Assembly: GCF_003665065.1 (NCBI RefSeq)
Contig: NZ_RCHR01000004.1
Span: 310,001-374,000 of the forward strand
Direction of reading: 5' to 3'
Length of the DNA stretch: 64,000 nucleotides
From: Oceanobacillus piezotolerans
Lineage (GTDB): Bacteria; Bacillota; Bacilli; Bacillales; Amphibacillaceae
The notes under the pieces are model-generated. The model was not told where the DNA came from. It searched no databases and saw nothing but the letters and a program-made list of their open reading frames with translations. The position numbers were made by a program, and so were the translations under genes. How positions within the stretch are numbered: position 1 is the stretch's first letter; each line of letters begins with the position of its first letter. Positions 1 through 10,166 of the stretch are shown piece after piece.

Positions 1-3000
1 AATCCCTTTCTCCCATCCTTTAGGGAATTTGGGTGGTTTTTCCATGATGAAATGGAAGTAGATGATTTAACCGGGGAAGCACCTATTAACCCACACACAC
101 TGCAGCCAGAAGCAACTCATCTAGTTAACTACCGGGCAGAACCGATGAGGAATCGAATGAGACTTATCCAAGAAGGTGTTGTTTGCCCGGACTGTGAAGG
201 GGAGGAAGTCCATCACGATTCTTGGGTTTTCGGTGATCCAGACACTCCTATATTGCGGACATATGTCGGAGATCCGATAAAAATAAGACTTGTTCATGCT
301 GGCGTTCAGGAAACCCATTCCTTTCATTATCATGTCCACCAATGGTTATTTGAGCCAACGGACATGGATTCTGATATTATTGATGTTCAGGCCATTTCGC
401 CGCAAACACAGTATACCGTTACTCCGGCATATGGTGCAGGGAGCCTGCAGGGTGCAATAGGTGATGTCATCATTCATTGTCACCTTTATCCGCATTTTGG
501 CGAAGGTATGTGGGGACTACACCGTACTTTTGACACCCTTCAAGACGGCAGTCAATGTTATCCAAATGGTGTTCAAATTAAAGCCCTTCAGCCATTACCG
601 GGACGCCCCCTACCTGAAAAACCGACACCGCAAAAACCAGGATTCCCTAACTTTATCCCTGGCATTCCTGGATTCAAGGCACCTCGTCCACCTCTTGGTA
701 TTAAGGGCGGAAGAAAAGCTACTGAAATCGAAGAAAATCATTTTGCTCCAAATGCACGGCCTGGTGCGGTATTTGTAAACCCTGCTGTTCCAGGAGTAAC
801 GCCTGAGAGGGAATTTCATGTCGTATTAATTCAGACACCAATCGTTTATAATAACCAAGGTTGGCATGACCCCGAAGGCCGTTTGTATGTGTTAGCAGAA
901 GATGAAGAAGATGTACGATCTGGAAAGAAAAAGCCAGAACCTTTGGTAATTCGTGCGAATGCTGGTGAAGCTATCCGTTTTAAATTTACAAACAAGTTGC
1001 CTGAAACTCTTGGTGGGAATGCTTTTCAATTAGTCAACCGAACGTATGAGGCTGGTATGCATGTCCATTTCGTCAAGTTTGATCCACTTGTAGCAGATGG
1101 AGCAAACGTAGGCTGGAACTATGACTCAGGTGTACTTCCAGGGGAAACAATTGAATATCAATGGTTTGCAGACGTGGAATTAAAGTCGACTTTTTGGCAC
1201 GATCATTTATTTGCCAATGAGCACCAGCAACATGGTGTATTTGCCAGCATTAATATTCAAGCAAGAGGTTCCCAGTTTTTAGACTCCAATACTGGTAAAG
1301 AAATTAGATCAGGTACACAAGCTACGATCGTTAATCCATTAATACCGGATTTCCGTGAAATGACACTATTTGTTCATGACTTTGCTTTATTATTTGATAA
1401 GGATGGCTGTCCATTAAACCCACCACCATTCCCTGGTTCTCCAGATGATCCAGGTGTAATGGGGATCAACTATCGGAATGAACCTATTCAATTCCGTGCA
1501 AGAGAACCAGAACACGACCCAGCATATGTCTTCAGTTCCTGGGTACATGGTGACCCAGTTACACCGATGTTGGAGGCCTATAACGGAGATCCTGTAAGGA
1601 TACGTCTATTGCAAGGCGCGCACGAGGATTCACATAGCTTTAATCTCCATCGCCACCGCTGGCAAAAGGAACGTCCGGATCTAGAATCTGAACTTGATCA
1701 ACACCATCATATTGCCATCGCAGAATCATTTACCTTTGAAATTTACATGGAGGGTGAAGGCGATTTTGACACGCTTTATCATTTTGGTACGCTTGATGAT
1801 ATCTGGCTTGGGAATTGGGGAATCTTCCGTAGCTTTGAAAAAAGAGTTCCTCATCTAATTCCATTGCCTGATCGGAAGGCACCTCTAAAACGGAAGGAAC
1901 CCTTGCCTTGCCCAAATGGAAAGAGACCACCTTTAGCAACAGAACCAGGAAATCCATGTCCATCAGATGCAAACGTTAGAAAATATGATATTGTTGCAAT
2001 TAACACTAGAATTGATTATAACAAGTTCAAAGATCATGATCCTTTTGGAATAGTCTTTGCGCATAAAAAAGATGTTGCAGATATATTATCTGGAAAAGTA
2101 AATCCAGAGCCATTAATTTTACGTGGTAATCGCGGGGAATGCATAGAAGTCACTTTGACCAATCAATTAACAGGAGATTTTCATCAGGATGGCAGAAGAC
2201 ATGGATACCCTGAGGTTCCAGTAGAAGCACCATTTCCGCCTTCTAAGCGAGTATCGCTTCATGCCCAACTAGCAGCGTACGACGTCAGGTATTCTGATGG
2301 CGCAACCGTTGGATTTAATTTAGATCAGACGGTGGGACCAGGCGAGAGTATTACGTATCGCTGGTATTTAGATAGAGATTTCGGTTCAGCTAATCTCTGG
2401 GATATGGCGGATATTCGTAATCACAGACATCATGGCGCCTTTGGTATGTTAATTTCAGAATCTAGAGGATCCAAATACCTTGACACATTGAGCCGAAATA
2501 TAGCAGAAACTCCTGGCAGTCAAGTAATTATCTCTCACCCTATTCTGCCAGATTTTAGAGAATTTGCTTTGTTAATGCATGACGGAGCTAGACTTCTAGA
2601 TAAGGATGGCAAGCTCATCATTGATCCGAAGCCGCTTTTTGTAGACCCAGAAGAAGAGGAATTACCAGACTTTGAAGATCAAGGTTCTAAAGCTTTTAAT
2701 TACCGAAACGAAAGATTCAGCAATCGGATCGATCAGATTAATGAGGTATTTACTGTCTTTAGTTCTGATGTTCATGGAGATCCAAGTACACCGATATTTT
2801 TGGCCCATCCAGGGGACCCAGTAACCTTCCGATTTGTAACACCTGCAGATAGAGCAAGAGCACATACTTTTACCATCCACGGTCATAAATGGTTCCGAAG
2901 CCACAATGATATTAATTCTTCCCAAGTGTCAGCTAAAGGATTAGCTATCCCAGGAAGCAATGATGATTTCCTATTAATAAATGGCGCTGGAGGACTATTA

Positions 3001-3156
3001 AAACAGCCTGGTGATTATATGTATCGTTCAGGAAATATAAGATGGGATATTGAAATCGGCATGTGGGGAATTATGAGAGTTCTTGACAAAAACAGTACCT
3101 TGATTGCCCCTCTTACTATCACAAAGTTGGAGGAGGTAGAAGGTTCAAATGAGTAA
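1..3156 (+). CDS. mnxG: MnxG-like multicopper oxidase (manganese oxidase), 5' end outside window
   Basis: The frame is open from base 1, and the first ATG (52) lies inside a repeat unit (P-x-FRE-F, then HD) that recurs near 1350 and 2560, so the start is upstream of the window. Copper-ligand motifs are visible: HSFHYHVHQW (316-345), the type 1 site HCHLYPHFGEGM (475-510), MHVH (about 1057-1068), WHDHL (about 1195-1209), then HSFNLHRHRW and HTFTIHGHKW. The repeated cupredoxin units and the great length (over 1050 residues here) are typical of MnxG, the spore-surface enzyme of marine Bacillus that oxidises Mn(II) to Mn(IV) oxide. The last cupredoxin units lack the HCHxxxH signature, so they are probably structural. 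It overlaps the next gene by 8 bases, implying translational coupling. Family assignment is firm; the manganese substrate is inferred from the family. Confidence 0.88.
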   Translation, partial: NPFLPSFREFGWFFHDEMEVDDLTGEAPINPHTLQPEATHLVNYRAEPMRNRMRLIQEGVVCPDCEGEEVHHDSWVFGDPDTPILRTYVGDPIKIRLVHAGVQETHSFHYHVHQWLFEPTDMDSDIIDVQAISPQTQYTVTPAYGAGSLQGAIGDVIIHCHLYPHFGEGMWGLHRTFDTLQDGSQCYPNGVQIKALQPLPGRPLPEKPTPQKPGFPNFIPGIPGFKAPRPPLGIKGGRKATEIEENHFAPNARPGAVFVNPAVPGVTPEREFHVVLIQTPIVYNNQGWHDPEGRLYVLAEDEEDVRSGKKKPEPLVIRANAGEAIRFKFTNKLPETLGGNAFQLVNRTYEAGMHVHFVKFDPLVADGANVGWNYDSGVLPGETIEYQWFADVELKSTFWHDHLFANEHQQHGVFASINIQARGSQFLDSNTGKEIRSGTQATIVNPLIPDFREMTLFVHDFALLFDKDGCPLNPPPFPGSPDDPGVMGINYRNEPIQFRAREPEHDPAYVFSSWVHGDPVTPMLEAYNGDPVRIRLLQGAHEDSHSFNLHRHRWQKERPDLESELDQHHHIAIAESFTFEIYMEGEGDFDTLYHFGTLDDIWLGNWGIFRSFEKRVPHLIPLPDRKAPLKRKEPLPCPNGKRPPLATEPGNPCPSDANVRKYDIVAINTRIDYNKFKDHDPFGIVFAHKKDVADILSGKVNPEPLILRGNRGECIEVTLTNQLTGDFHQDGRRHGYPEVPVEAPFPPSKRVSLHAQLAAYDVRYSDGATVGFNLDQTVGPGESITYRWYLDRDFGSANLWDMADIRNHRHHGAFGMLISESRGSKYLDTLSRNIAETPGSQVIISHPILPDFREFALLMHDGARLLDKDGKLIIDPKPLFVDPEEEELPDFEDQGSKAFNYRNERFSNRIDQINEVFTVFSSDVHGDPSTPIFLAHPGDPVTFRFVTPADRARAHTFTIHGHKWFRSHNDINSSQVSAKGLAIPGSNDDFLLINGAGGLLKQPGDYMYRSGNIRWDIEIGMWGIMRVLDKNSTLIAPLTITKLEEVEGSNE

Positions 3157-3910
3157 AAGGAAAAAAGTAAATTGTGATGATTGTTTTGAGTCACCATTTC
3201 ATTGTCCGGAGCAGATTCCTACACGCCGCTTTACATCTCCAAATAGTCCGCTTAAGCCGAAAGAATTAGAAGAATTACAAAGATGTATTGAGAAAGCAAA
3301 TCATTTACTCCGGTCACTGGGTTCAGATAGCGATCCAAATAATATGCGTCAGCTCCAACTGCAATTTCTTGAACTTCAAGGTACGCTAGTGAAAGTGAAA
3401 ATCAGTTGTAACAGCATTGATTCAGATGATGCGCCTACCGTAGAAATAAAAGATGATTTAGATAAAGGTGTAGCAAATCCTATTTTACAAAAAGGGATTT
3501 TGGCAACTGCAGGTCGTGACTTCCTTCAAGTCAACTCTACAGGCAAGTTTGTATTCATCTTATACGATAAATTAGTCTCCATCACACGGGAAGAACATGA
3601 TTCCAAATCGTCGGATCAGGAATTTATAGATGCAGATTGTTCTACAAAAAGGGATTTAGTATTAAATTTCGGTGAATTCGTATCCAATCGGCCTGAGATC
3701 ATCAATCTATTCTTTGGTCTCTCCCTTCACAAGCAATTACTAAAATATTTGGGGAAAGATGTCAGCGTCAGAAACAGTGATTCTCAGTCCATACTAACAG
3801 GAACATTAACAAAAGCTAATGAAGGAAGCATCCAAATTACAAACAGTGACGGCTCAGCAGATGTTAATCTTGACCAGATTTGTTTTCTGGAAGTATTGAA
3901 TATGAAATAA
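3149..3910 (+). CDS. Unknown protein with two Sm-like repeats, coupled to mnxG
   Basis: This 253-residue protein starts inside the end of mnxG, behind GGAGGAGG at 3129-3136. The N-terminus is Cys-rich (CDDCFESPFHC), then comes a helical segment (about 36-70). Two similar beta-rich stretches follow: about 75-150, with the phrase GILATAGRDFLQV, and about 205-253, with LGKDVSVRNSDSQSILTGTL. Both resemble the small Sm-like fold seen in Bacillus spore coat proteins such as CotB and YuzF. There is no signal peptide or membrane segment. Co-translation with a spore-surface oxidase suggests a coat or assembly partner. The fold reading is tentative and no function is known to me. Confidence 0.6.
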   Translation: MSKRKKVNCDDCFESPFHCPEQIPTRRFTSPNSPLKPKELEELQRCIEKANHLLRSLGSDSDPNNMRQLQLQFLELQGTLVKVKISCNSIDSDDAPTVEIKDDLDKGVANPILQKGILATAGRDFLQVNSTGKFVFILYDKLVSITREEHDSKSSDQEFIDADCSTKRDLVLNFGEFVSNRPEIINLFFGLSLHKQLLKYLGKDVSVRNSDSQSILTGTLTKANEGSIQITNSDGSADVNLDQICFLEVLNMK

Positions 3911-3956
3911 AGTGATTTCCCTTCGGTGGGGATCTTACAGCCAGTTCACGCATGAT

Positions 3957-3998
3957 AAACAACCTGTTCCCAATTTATACCATGGAAGCAGGTTGTTT
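3957..3998 (+). terminator. Terminator after the mnxG operon
   Basis: Perfect 10-base arms AAACAACCTG (3957-3966) and CAGGTTGTTT (3989-3998), with an inner TTCC/GGAA extension across a bulge and T-rich sequence behind. It lies between the converging mnxG operon and amylopullulanase gene, so it may stop both. The rest of 3911-4171 shows nothing else. Confidence 0.65.
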
Positions 3999-4171
3999 AA
4001 TTTGATTATAGAATCATCATTTTTACTCTTAAAATGCTTTTGCAGAAATTTAGTTAATTTAGGATTTTCACCAATTCTTATGGCTTGAATTCGCCTTAGA
4101 TGCTTGTAAAATATCGGCAAGAAGTGCTTGACAATCACAGCACTTCAAAGATCAACTATACCAGCTTAACC

Positions 4172-7100
4172 TTACCGCTTCTTCCCCTTTTCTTTCTTTT
4201 CATCCCCACTCACTTTTACAACCACCGCAGTCAAGGCATCGATCGTAATTCCATCTTTCTTCCATCGAAATCCTGTTGGATCCTTTACCTTTTTCGTACC
4301 GGATTCATCACTGTCAACAATTACCTTTCCGGAGCTTAAATCGTAATCTGTAAGTGTCAGTGTACGCTCTTTATCGTCAGCATTGATGAAGACGTAGTAC
4401 GCTTCCTTCCCATTGGACGATTCGGCCCGGTAGCCAATTATCAAATCCCTTTCCTTTATTTCCGGAGCTTCTATTTTCGTAACATTTGCATCCACTTCTT
4501 CCCTTGTTCCCAATGTAAATGCATCAGTGGAACGACGCAGTTTAATGAGCCCCTGTGTATAGTTTCTCGTTTGTACATGAATCGGATATGCTTTTTTGTT
4601 TGTTGCTCTTTCCCAATCAAACTTATTTACGGCATCTGATGAATCATACGAATCATGAATAAAATAAGGGTATTGGAATGGATTACCTCCTGCATCTGTC
4701 ATGTAGGTAGATTTATACGGCGGATTATCAACGGGCTCGCGATAATCCTCATGCCGGAATTGCTTAGTCCGACCATATTCCTGCCCGGCATGCAGGAAGG
4801 CGGTTCCCTGTGATGTCAACACCATCGTATTCCCAAGGCGAATTCGTTTATGGATTTCTTCTTCGTGATCTTTCGGATCCTTCTTAATCGACTGTGCAAT
4901 CACATCATGCAGTGTCAGATTGTCATGTGCAGCAATATAAGATACGACATCTCCTGGATCATCTGCCAGGAAATTATGCGGGTTAGCTGTTACATTATCG
5001 AAAATCTGCTCAATATCTCTTGCCCCGCCTGTGAGAAAACGTGGTTCGCCTTCAGAGCCGAAACCGGACTTGAGTTCATTTCTTATTTCATCGGAAAATG
5101 AGGCAACGCTATCTGTGTGTTGCATCCAATCCTGATCTGCCGGCATTACATCTGCCCCTATTTCATCTCCTGCATACGTTCTCCAACCCTCACCAATCAT
5201 GACGATATTTGGATTGAGTTCCTTCGCTTTGTCGTATGCAATCTGGATCGTTTCTGCATCATGGTCTCCCATCATGTCGAAGCGGAATCCATCCACTTTA
5301 AACTCATCTACCCAATATTCAATGGAATCGACAAGGACTTTTCTTGACATTTGATGTGTCGTACCAAGCCGGCCTCCACCAAAGCTTTCTCTTGGTGTAC
5401 CATCCCCATCCATAAAGTGATAGTAATTGGGCTCAAGATTTTCAAAAATATCTACGCGTGCCGTATGATTGTATACGACATCAAGAATGACGCCCATATC
5501 ACGCTTGTGAATCTCCTTTATTAAAAACTTGAATTCTTTAATCCGTTCCTCGGCGTTATCAGGATCCTCCGAATACATACCAGTGAGTGAGAAATAACTA
5601 TGTGGGTCATAACCCCAATTATAGTTGTTATCACTGGATGAATAATTCACCAATCTTTCTCGTTCATTTTCATTCACATGAAAATAGTTCATCACGGGAA
5701 GCAGCTGAATATGGGTAACACCTAAATCCTTCAGATAATCCAGCTTCTCCGTGAAGGCCGAGAATGAACCAAATTCAGATTTCAAGCCAGCTTCTATGCT
5801 TGGGTCTGATGTGAAATCACGGACATGTGCCTCATATATGATGGCACCCTCCCGTTTTTGGAATCCTTCAATATCAGCGTAACGGAGAGTCGGTCCAACT
5901 TTCGATGGATCTACAATGGCCGCTTTGCCAACAGGTACTTCATCTTCCTCTTCCACATTCCATGTCGCCATCGATTTCGCGTAAGGATCCAAGGCAAGCA
6001 CTTTTTCCCCATCCCGCTCTATTTCATAATGATAATAATATCCTGTTAGATTCGAAACACCAGTATTGCCTTTATCAAGCGTAACCTCCCAGACCCCACG
6101 GTCCCCTTTTTTCATCGGAATCGGATCACCGACCACTTTATACTGATCTTTTTTATGGTATAAAATAACCGAGACGTTGTCCGCGCTTGGCGACCAAACT
6201 TTTAATGTAGCCGATTTATTTTTGTTCAAGGTCGCTCCTAAGTCGTTTCCATCATAACTGTAAAGCTTATCTGTAAGCCTCCAGCTCTTATGCACCTGTA
6301 CCGTTTGATTCATAAATGTAACACTGTATGGGGCACTTTCTGGAGTAAAAGCACCTGCAAGGTGAACCGTCTTGCCATCTTCATCCTTAGTAACTTTGGT
6401 CCATTCCACGTCATTACCATCTTTGTCCTTTAAGTCTATACCTTCTTTAATTTCTTCCTCTGTAAAGTCATCTGTAGAAGAAAAAGTCAGTTCTATTTCT
6501 TCTAAGGAAACAAGTTCCCCATATTCCAGCCCTTCTTCGAAAACATAATAGGGATTGGTATAAACGGTTTCATCTCCCTCTTGCAGGAAAATCTGGTTAT
6601 GCGCTTCAAGTTCAGCAAAAGACATATCTCCTGTCTGCCGTCCACCATTCTGCCGTTCCACCAACAGAAATCCAATTTCCTTTGCATTTTCTGTCAGGTC
6701 AACATCCACATAGGCACCGTACTTTCCAACCTGCTCATTGGAAAAAGCATGTGCACCCATTGGCCAGTTCTGACTCGGTTCTGCCACATCGCCCCACGTC
6801 CACACTCCCCATGGCTCATAGGCGGCTTCCTCACTCTTGTAATGAATTCTTAGTTTATTTGGACCGAGATCAGCGGGTTCATAAAGTGATACCTTTCCAT
6901 CTTCTGATAACCAGATTTCATTCATTTGGGGTGACAGGATATCGACGAAAATATCACCTGTCAGATTGGAACCATTGGAATGATTGACAAGCATCCCTAC
7001 TGTCTCTGCACCTTCCGTAAGCTTGATATCGACATAGGCACCATAGTCTGTCAGCGGATTCTCCGTAAAAGCGGAAGCCCCACCAGGCCAACTGCCATTT

Positions 7101-9721
7101 TGTTCCGATGCTTTCTCTACATCTCCCCAAAACCATAAACCAAGCCCTGTGAAATCATTGTCTTCCCGCTCATAGTGAACACGCAGTGTATCCTCAGGGA
7201 TTTCTTCCATCTCTTGATCTCCAATGATTTTCCCATTTGCAGCAGTCAGTAATGCCGTTCCCCCATCGGCCATCGATGGCAGTGTGATAGAAATCGTTTT
7301 ATCCTCAGATGCCTTGTACGTGTTACCGGAGTAATGGTCTGTTACAACGGTTTCTGCCGAGTCTACGGCTAAGGTGACTTCTTTTTCATCGTTTGAAACA
7401 TTCAAGCCGACATAGACGGAATCTTCGTTATGCTCTCGTTCAATCAGCAGAAATTGTTCCGCATCTGATCCCGCAAGAGCATCTCGTGTGCCGTCAGAGA
7501 GAATCTCGGAAAAGTCTTCCCTGAAATCCAGTACTTTTTGATAATGTTCTAAAATGCTATTATCTTGAGCAAGGTCCCAATCGATATTGTAGCGATTATC
7601 GAGGATTGGATAGTTATTCTCCCCGCTTAAGCCAAGCTCTTCTCCATAATAGATAACCGGCTGCCCTTTTGCCGTGAGCTGTAAAGTAGCCGCTGCTTTT
7701 AATTTTCCTTTGTCACCGCCAACGGAATAAAGGAACCCGTCTTCATCATGACTTCCAAGGAATTGCCCAAGCGTTGCCGTATTGGATAATCCACTATTTC
7801 TGCTTTCAAGAAGATCATTCGCACTTTCCAATTTTCCATTCACAAAATCCCTGGCAATATTCTTAAACTCAAAATCGAGCAGGGAGTCCATTTCCCCTGA
7901 CTCTAAGAATCCAAAGTCCTCATGCTGCCCCGCTCCCCATGCCTCGCCAATCATTTTGAATGCAGGATCCTTGTTTGTAACGGCGTTCTTAAAAGCTTTC
8001 CATGTTGTATGGTCTACATGTTTCACCGTATCGACGCGGAAATAGGAAATCGCATTGCCATTTACCGTTCTTGATTTTTCAATCCAATCTGCTTGCCAAT
8101 CAATTAGCTGTTCACGAACTTCCGGATTCTCCGTTATAAAATCGGGAAGACCGGCAAGTTCCCCTGTTACCTCATCATTCCCTACATCACTTCCCTGGCG
8201 AAGAAGTGGCTTGAATCTGGAACGTTCTTCATCAGTGGGATAGCCAGCAGGTTGCTCGGCTTCTGGGAGTTCACCATCTATTTCCTTCAACCCATATCCA
8301 GCATGGTTAAGTACCACATCGACCATAATCTTCATATTGCGAGCTGCAGCTTCATCAATCAACTCATGCAAGTCTTCGATATCCCCAAAATGAGGGTTTA
8401 GATTTTCAAAATCACTTCCCCAGTATCCATGATAGCTATAATAAGGTTGATCCTGATTGTCATCCGAGGAATTAAATCGAACATCATGTCGTACATTTTC
8501 TACGATCGGGCTAATCCAAATCGTATTCACACCAAGCTCATCGAGATAATCCAATTTTTCGGTTATTCCTTTTAAATCCCCACCTTGATAGGTTCCTGGC
8601 TTATTTTTATCATAATCGATTCCATAGGGATCATTATTCGATGCATCTCCATCAAAAAATCGGTCTGTTAAGAGAAAGTAAATGACGGCGTCATCCCAGT
8701 CAAAATCTCCCCCTTCATTAATCTGACGTGTTTTCACTTCAACCGTCGTTGTCACGTTATGAATATTGCCGAATTCGTCCACGACAGAAAGTGGAATCTC
8801 CTTGATTCCAGCAGGTACTTCCTCATTGACTGCTATCGAGACTTGATTAAGATCGGGATCTACTGCTAGTTTAGCGGGACCACCGAGTGATGTCGTATCA
8901 GCATAAATCTCTCGTACTCCTGCCCCCGACTTATTTTCAATATCTAATGAAAGAACTGCATTTTCGTTATAATCGATAGCTTTAGGAGATACTGTCGCAG
9001 AAACTGACATATCGACTTTCCGATTTTCGATGACAGACTTCCGATAATACGGATCGGTCACTTCCACTGTTTGACCGTCTTTCGTTACCAAAAATGAATA
9101 GTGATATGCCCCTTCCGGAAAATCCTCATAAGTATATTGGTAGCGTTCATTTCCTTCATCATATTGCATCTCAACTGTCTCACCAGCAACCTTTAGTTCT
9201 ACTTTTTCTATGCTATCCATCCTATCATTGTGATACAGATCGGAATCGCGGTAATAAAAGAATGCATCCCCATTCGAAATCTGTGGCTTTGGTATTTCAG
9301 GGACAATATAAGCCTCTTGCTCTCCTTGCTTTACCGTTACTTTGGTAATCGATTCCTGTTGATTGATCCTGATGAAACGATCGATATGCTGTCCATTCGG
9401 TTCCCGGTCGCCCCAATCCTTTTTGCGTACGATAAATCCTATGTCCTTCGTGTCAGGGGCGACTTCAATAAAAGCTGTCGCATGCCCGTTTTCAAAGTCG
9501 GTAAAATCAATGTTGTCTTCCTTGACCCCCGTATTCCAAACCCACACATCCCAATCTTCATAATTTCCATCCGGTCGTTCATATGTCAGTCGGACGATGC
9601 GATTTTCGGTATTTCCATCCGCAATGACTTGCTGAAGTGGAACAAACGGTAATGTAGCGCTTAATAACATGATGCAGATCATAATGATGGCCATAAAACG
9701 AATCTGTACATGATTGCGCAT
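4172..9721 (-). CDS. Secreted amylopullulanase with two GH13 catalytic halves
   Basis: This 1849-residue exported enzyme degrades starch and pullulan. A signal peptide (hydrophobic 8-27, probable cleavage near 35) is followed by pullulanase-associated, starch-binding-like modules. The first GH13 domain has DVVLNHAG (about 472), FRVDTVKH (about 562), MIGEAWG (about 591) and GSHDEDG (about 658), an alpha-amylase layout. Two further starch-binding-like modules lie at about 845-1060, each with an LRVHY/LRIHY start. Then comes a type I pullulanase domain with YNWGYDP (about 1367), DVVYNHT (about 1417), GFRFDMMGDHD (about 1480), MIGEGW (about 1508) and AAHDNLTLHD (about 1596). The same two-headed layout is known from alkaline amylopullulanases of alkaliphilic Bacillus. 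The chain is strongly acidic with a basic tail (KKEKGKKR). A GGAAGGAAG ribosome site precedes the ATG. All catalytic motifs of both halves look intact. Confidence 0.93.
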   Translation of the reverse strand: MRNHVQIRFMAIIMICIMLLSATLPFVPLQQVIADGNTENRIVRLTYERPDGNYEDWDVWVWNTGVKEDNIDFTDFENGHATAFIEVAPDTKDIGFIVRKKDWGDREPNGQHIDRFIRINQQESITKVTVKQGEQEAYIVPEIPKPQISNGDAFFYYRDSDLYHNDRMDSIEKVELKVAGETVEMQYDEGNERYQYTYEDFPEGAYHYSFLVTKDGQTVEVTDPYYRKSVIENRKVDMSVSATVSPKAIDYNENAVLSLDIENKSGAGVREIYADTTSLGGPAKLAVDPDLNQVSIAVNEEVPAGIKEIPLSVVDEFGNIHNVTTTVEVKTRQINEGGDFDWDDAVIYFLLTDRFFDGDASNNDPYGIDYDKNKPGTYQGGDLKGITEKLDYLDELGVNTIWISPIVENVRHDVRFNSSDDNQDQPYYSYHGYWGSDFENLNPHFGDIEDLHELIDEAAARNMKIMVDVVLNHAGYGLKEIDGELPEAEQPAGYPTDEERSRFKPLLRQGSDVGNDEVTGELAGLPDFITENPEVREQLIDWQADWIEKSRTVNGNAISYFRVDTVKHVDHTTWKAFKNAVTNKDPAFKMIGEAWGAGQHEDFGFLESGEMDSLLDFEFKNIARDFVNGKLESANDLLESRNSGLSNTATLGQFLGSHDEDGFLYSVGGDKGKLKAAATLQLTAKGQPVIYYGEELGLSGENNYPILDNRYNIDWDLAQDNSILEHYQKVLDFREDFSEILSDGTRDALAGSDAEQFLLIEREHNEDSVYVGLNVSNDEKEVTLAVDSAETVVTDHYSGNTYKASEDKTISITLPSMADGGTALLTAANGKIIGDQEMEEIPEDTLRVHYEREDNDFTGLGLWFWGDVEKASEQNGSWPGGASAFTENPLTDYGAYVDIKLTEGAETVGMLVNHSNGSNLTGDIFVDILSPQMNEIWLSEDGKVSLYEPADLGPNKLRIHYKSEEAAYEPWGVWTWGDVAEPSQNWPMGAHAFSNEQVGKYGAYVDVDLTENAKEIGFLLVERQNGGRQTGDMSFAELEAHNQIFLQEGDETVYTNPYYVFEEGLEYGELVSLEEIELTFSSTDDFTEEEIKEGIDLKDKDGNDVEWTKVTKDEDGKTVHLAGAFTPESAPYSVTFMNQTVQVHKSWRLTDKLYSYDGNDLGATLNKNKSATLKVWSPSADNVSVILYHKKDQYKVVGDPIPMKKGDRGVWEVTLDKGNTGVSNLTGYYYHYEIERDGEKVLALDPYAKSMATWNVEEEDEVPVGKAAIVDPSKVGPTLRYADIEGFQKREGAIIYEAHVRDFTSDPSIEAGLKSEFGSFSAFTEKLDYLKDLGVTHIQLLPVMNYFHVNENERERLVNYSSSDNNYNWGYDPHSYFSLTGMYSEDPDNAEERIKEFKFLIKEIHKRDMGVILDVVYNHTARVDIFENLEPNYYHFMDGDGTPRESFGGGRLGTTHQMSRKVLVDSIEYWVDEFKVDGFRFDMMGDHDAETIQIAYDKAKELNPNIVMIGEGWRTYAGDEIGADVMPADQDWMQHTDSVASFSDEIRNELKSGFGSEGEPRFLTGGARDIEQIFDNVTANPHNFLADDPGDVVSYIAAHDNLTLHDVIAQSIKKDPKDHEEEIHKRIRLGNTMVLTSQGTAFLHAGQEYGRTKQFRHEDYREPVDNPPYKSTYMTDAGGNPFQYPYFIHDSYDSSDAVNKFDWERATNKKAYPIHVQTRNYTQGLIKLRRSTDAFTLGTREEVDANVTKIEAPEIKERDLIIGYRAESSNGKEAYYVFINADDKERTLTLTDYDLSSGKVIVDSDESGTKKVKDPTGFRWKKDGITIDALTAVVVKVSGDEKKEKGKKR

Positions 9722-9830
9722 AATGTTACTCTTCCTTCCTATTTAGTTTATTTTTGAACAAGGTTGGAAAATGTCCGTATAAAGAGGTTAAAAAGTAGAT
9801 TAATAGTTTACCAGTGGAGTTTTTAAAACT

Positions 9831-9844
9831 AGAAAGCGTTTTCT
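9831..9844. promoter_or_regulatory. cre site (CcpA) upstream of amylopullulanase
   Basis: AGAAAGCGTTTTCT is a near-palindrome fitting the catabolite-responsive-element pattern (TGAAANCGNTTTCA-like). It sits about 110 bases upstream of the start codon, as expected for glucose repression of a starch-degrading enzyme. CcpA control is inferred. Confidence 0.65.
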
Positions 9845-10065
9845 TTATTATTACACATGCCCTTTTCATAATCAATATGATTTCCACTATTGATAGTCGT
9901 GGACCGTTCTTTATGTTAAAGATACAAAATAGATAGTCAGCAATGAGGAAAAAACTTTATTGCTTAGGTGGTCTCTTTGGAGTAAAAACAGAAGATCACA
10001 GAACTCTTTCCTGTGATTGTGCTGAAGAGAGAGCTTTATAGACTCTAACGAAAGGGTTTCAACAG

Positions 10066-10092
10066 AAAAGAGGCCTCAAATTAATCAGCCTC
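10066..10092 (-). terminator. Weak terminator after larE
   Basis: On the minus strand, arms GAGGC and GCCTC (10070-10074 and 10088-10092) are followed by CTTTTC. The stem is only five pairs, so this is a modest call. It lies 75 bases past the larE stop. Confidence 0.35.
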
Positions 10093-10166
10093 GTTGGAGA
10101 AAATCCATCAAAAGTTTTTATTGAAAATCAAACCTCCCACTATACGCTTGCACTATTATTAAGCAA

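Larger units (their letters stand above)
9722..10166. other. Intergenic region between larE and the amylopullulanase gene
   Basis: Leader of the amylopullulanase gene with a cre site at 9831-9844, a hairpin with arms ATCACAG/CTGTGAT at 9995-10017, and a weak terminator for larE at 10066-10092. No coding sequence was seen. Confidence 0.6.

Noticed and set aside
461-778. Open frame of 105 codons inside mnxG
   Set aside because: Overlaps strongly conserved copper motifs in another frame and has no protein-family features.
9230-9652. 140-codon plus-strand frame
   Set aside because: Antisense shadow of the amylopullulanase N-terminus; no ribosome site.
9995-10017. Hairpin ATCACAG/CTGTGAT as a larE terminator or operator
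   Set aside because: No T-run on either side and no known motif; left as an unassigned hairpin.
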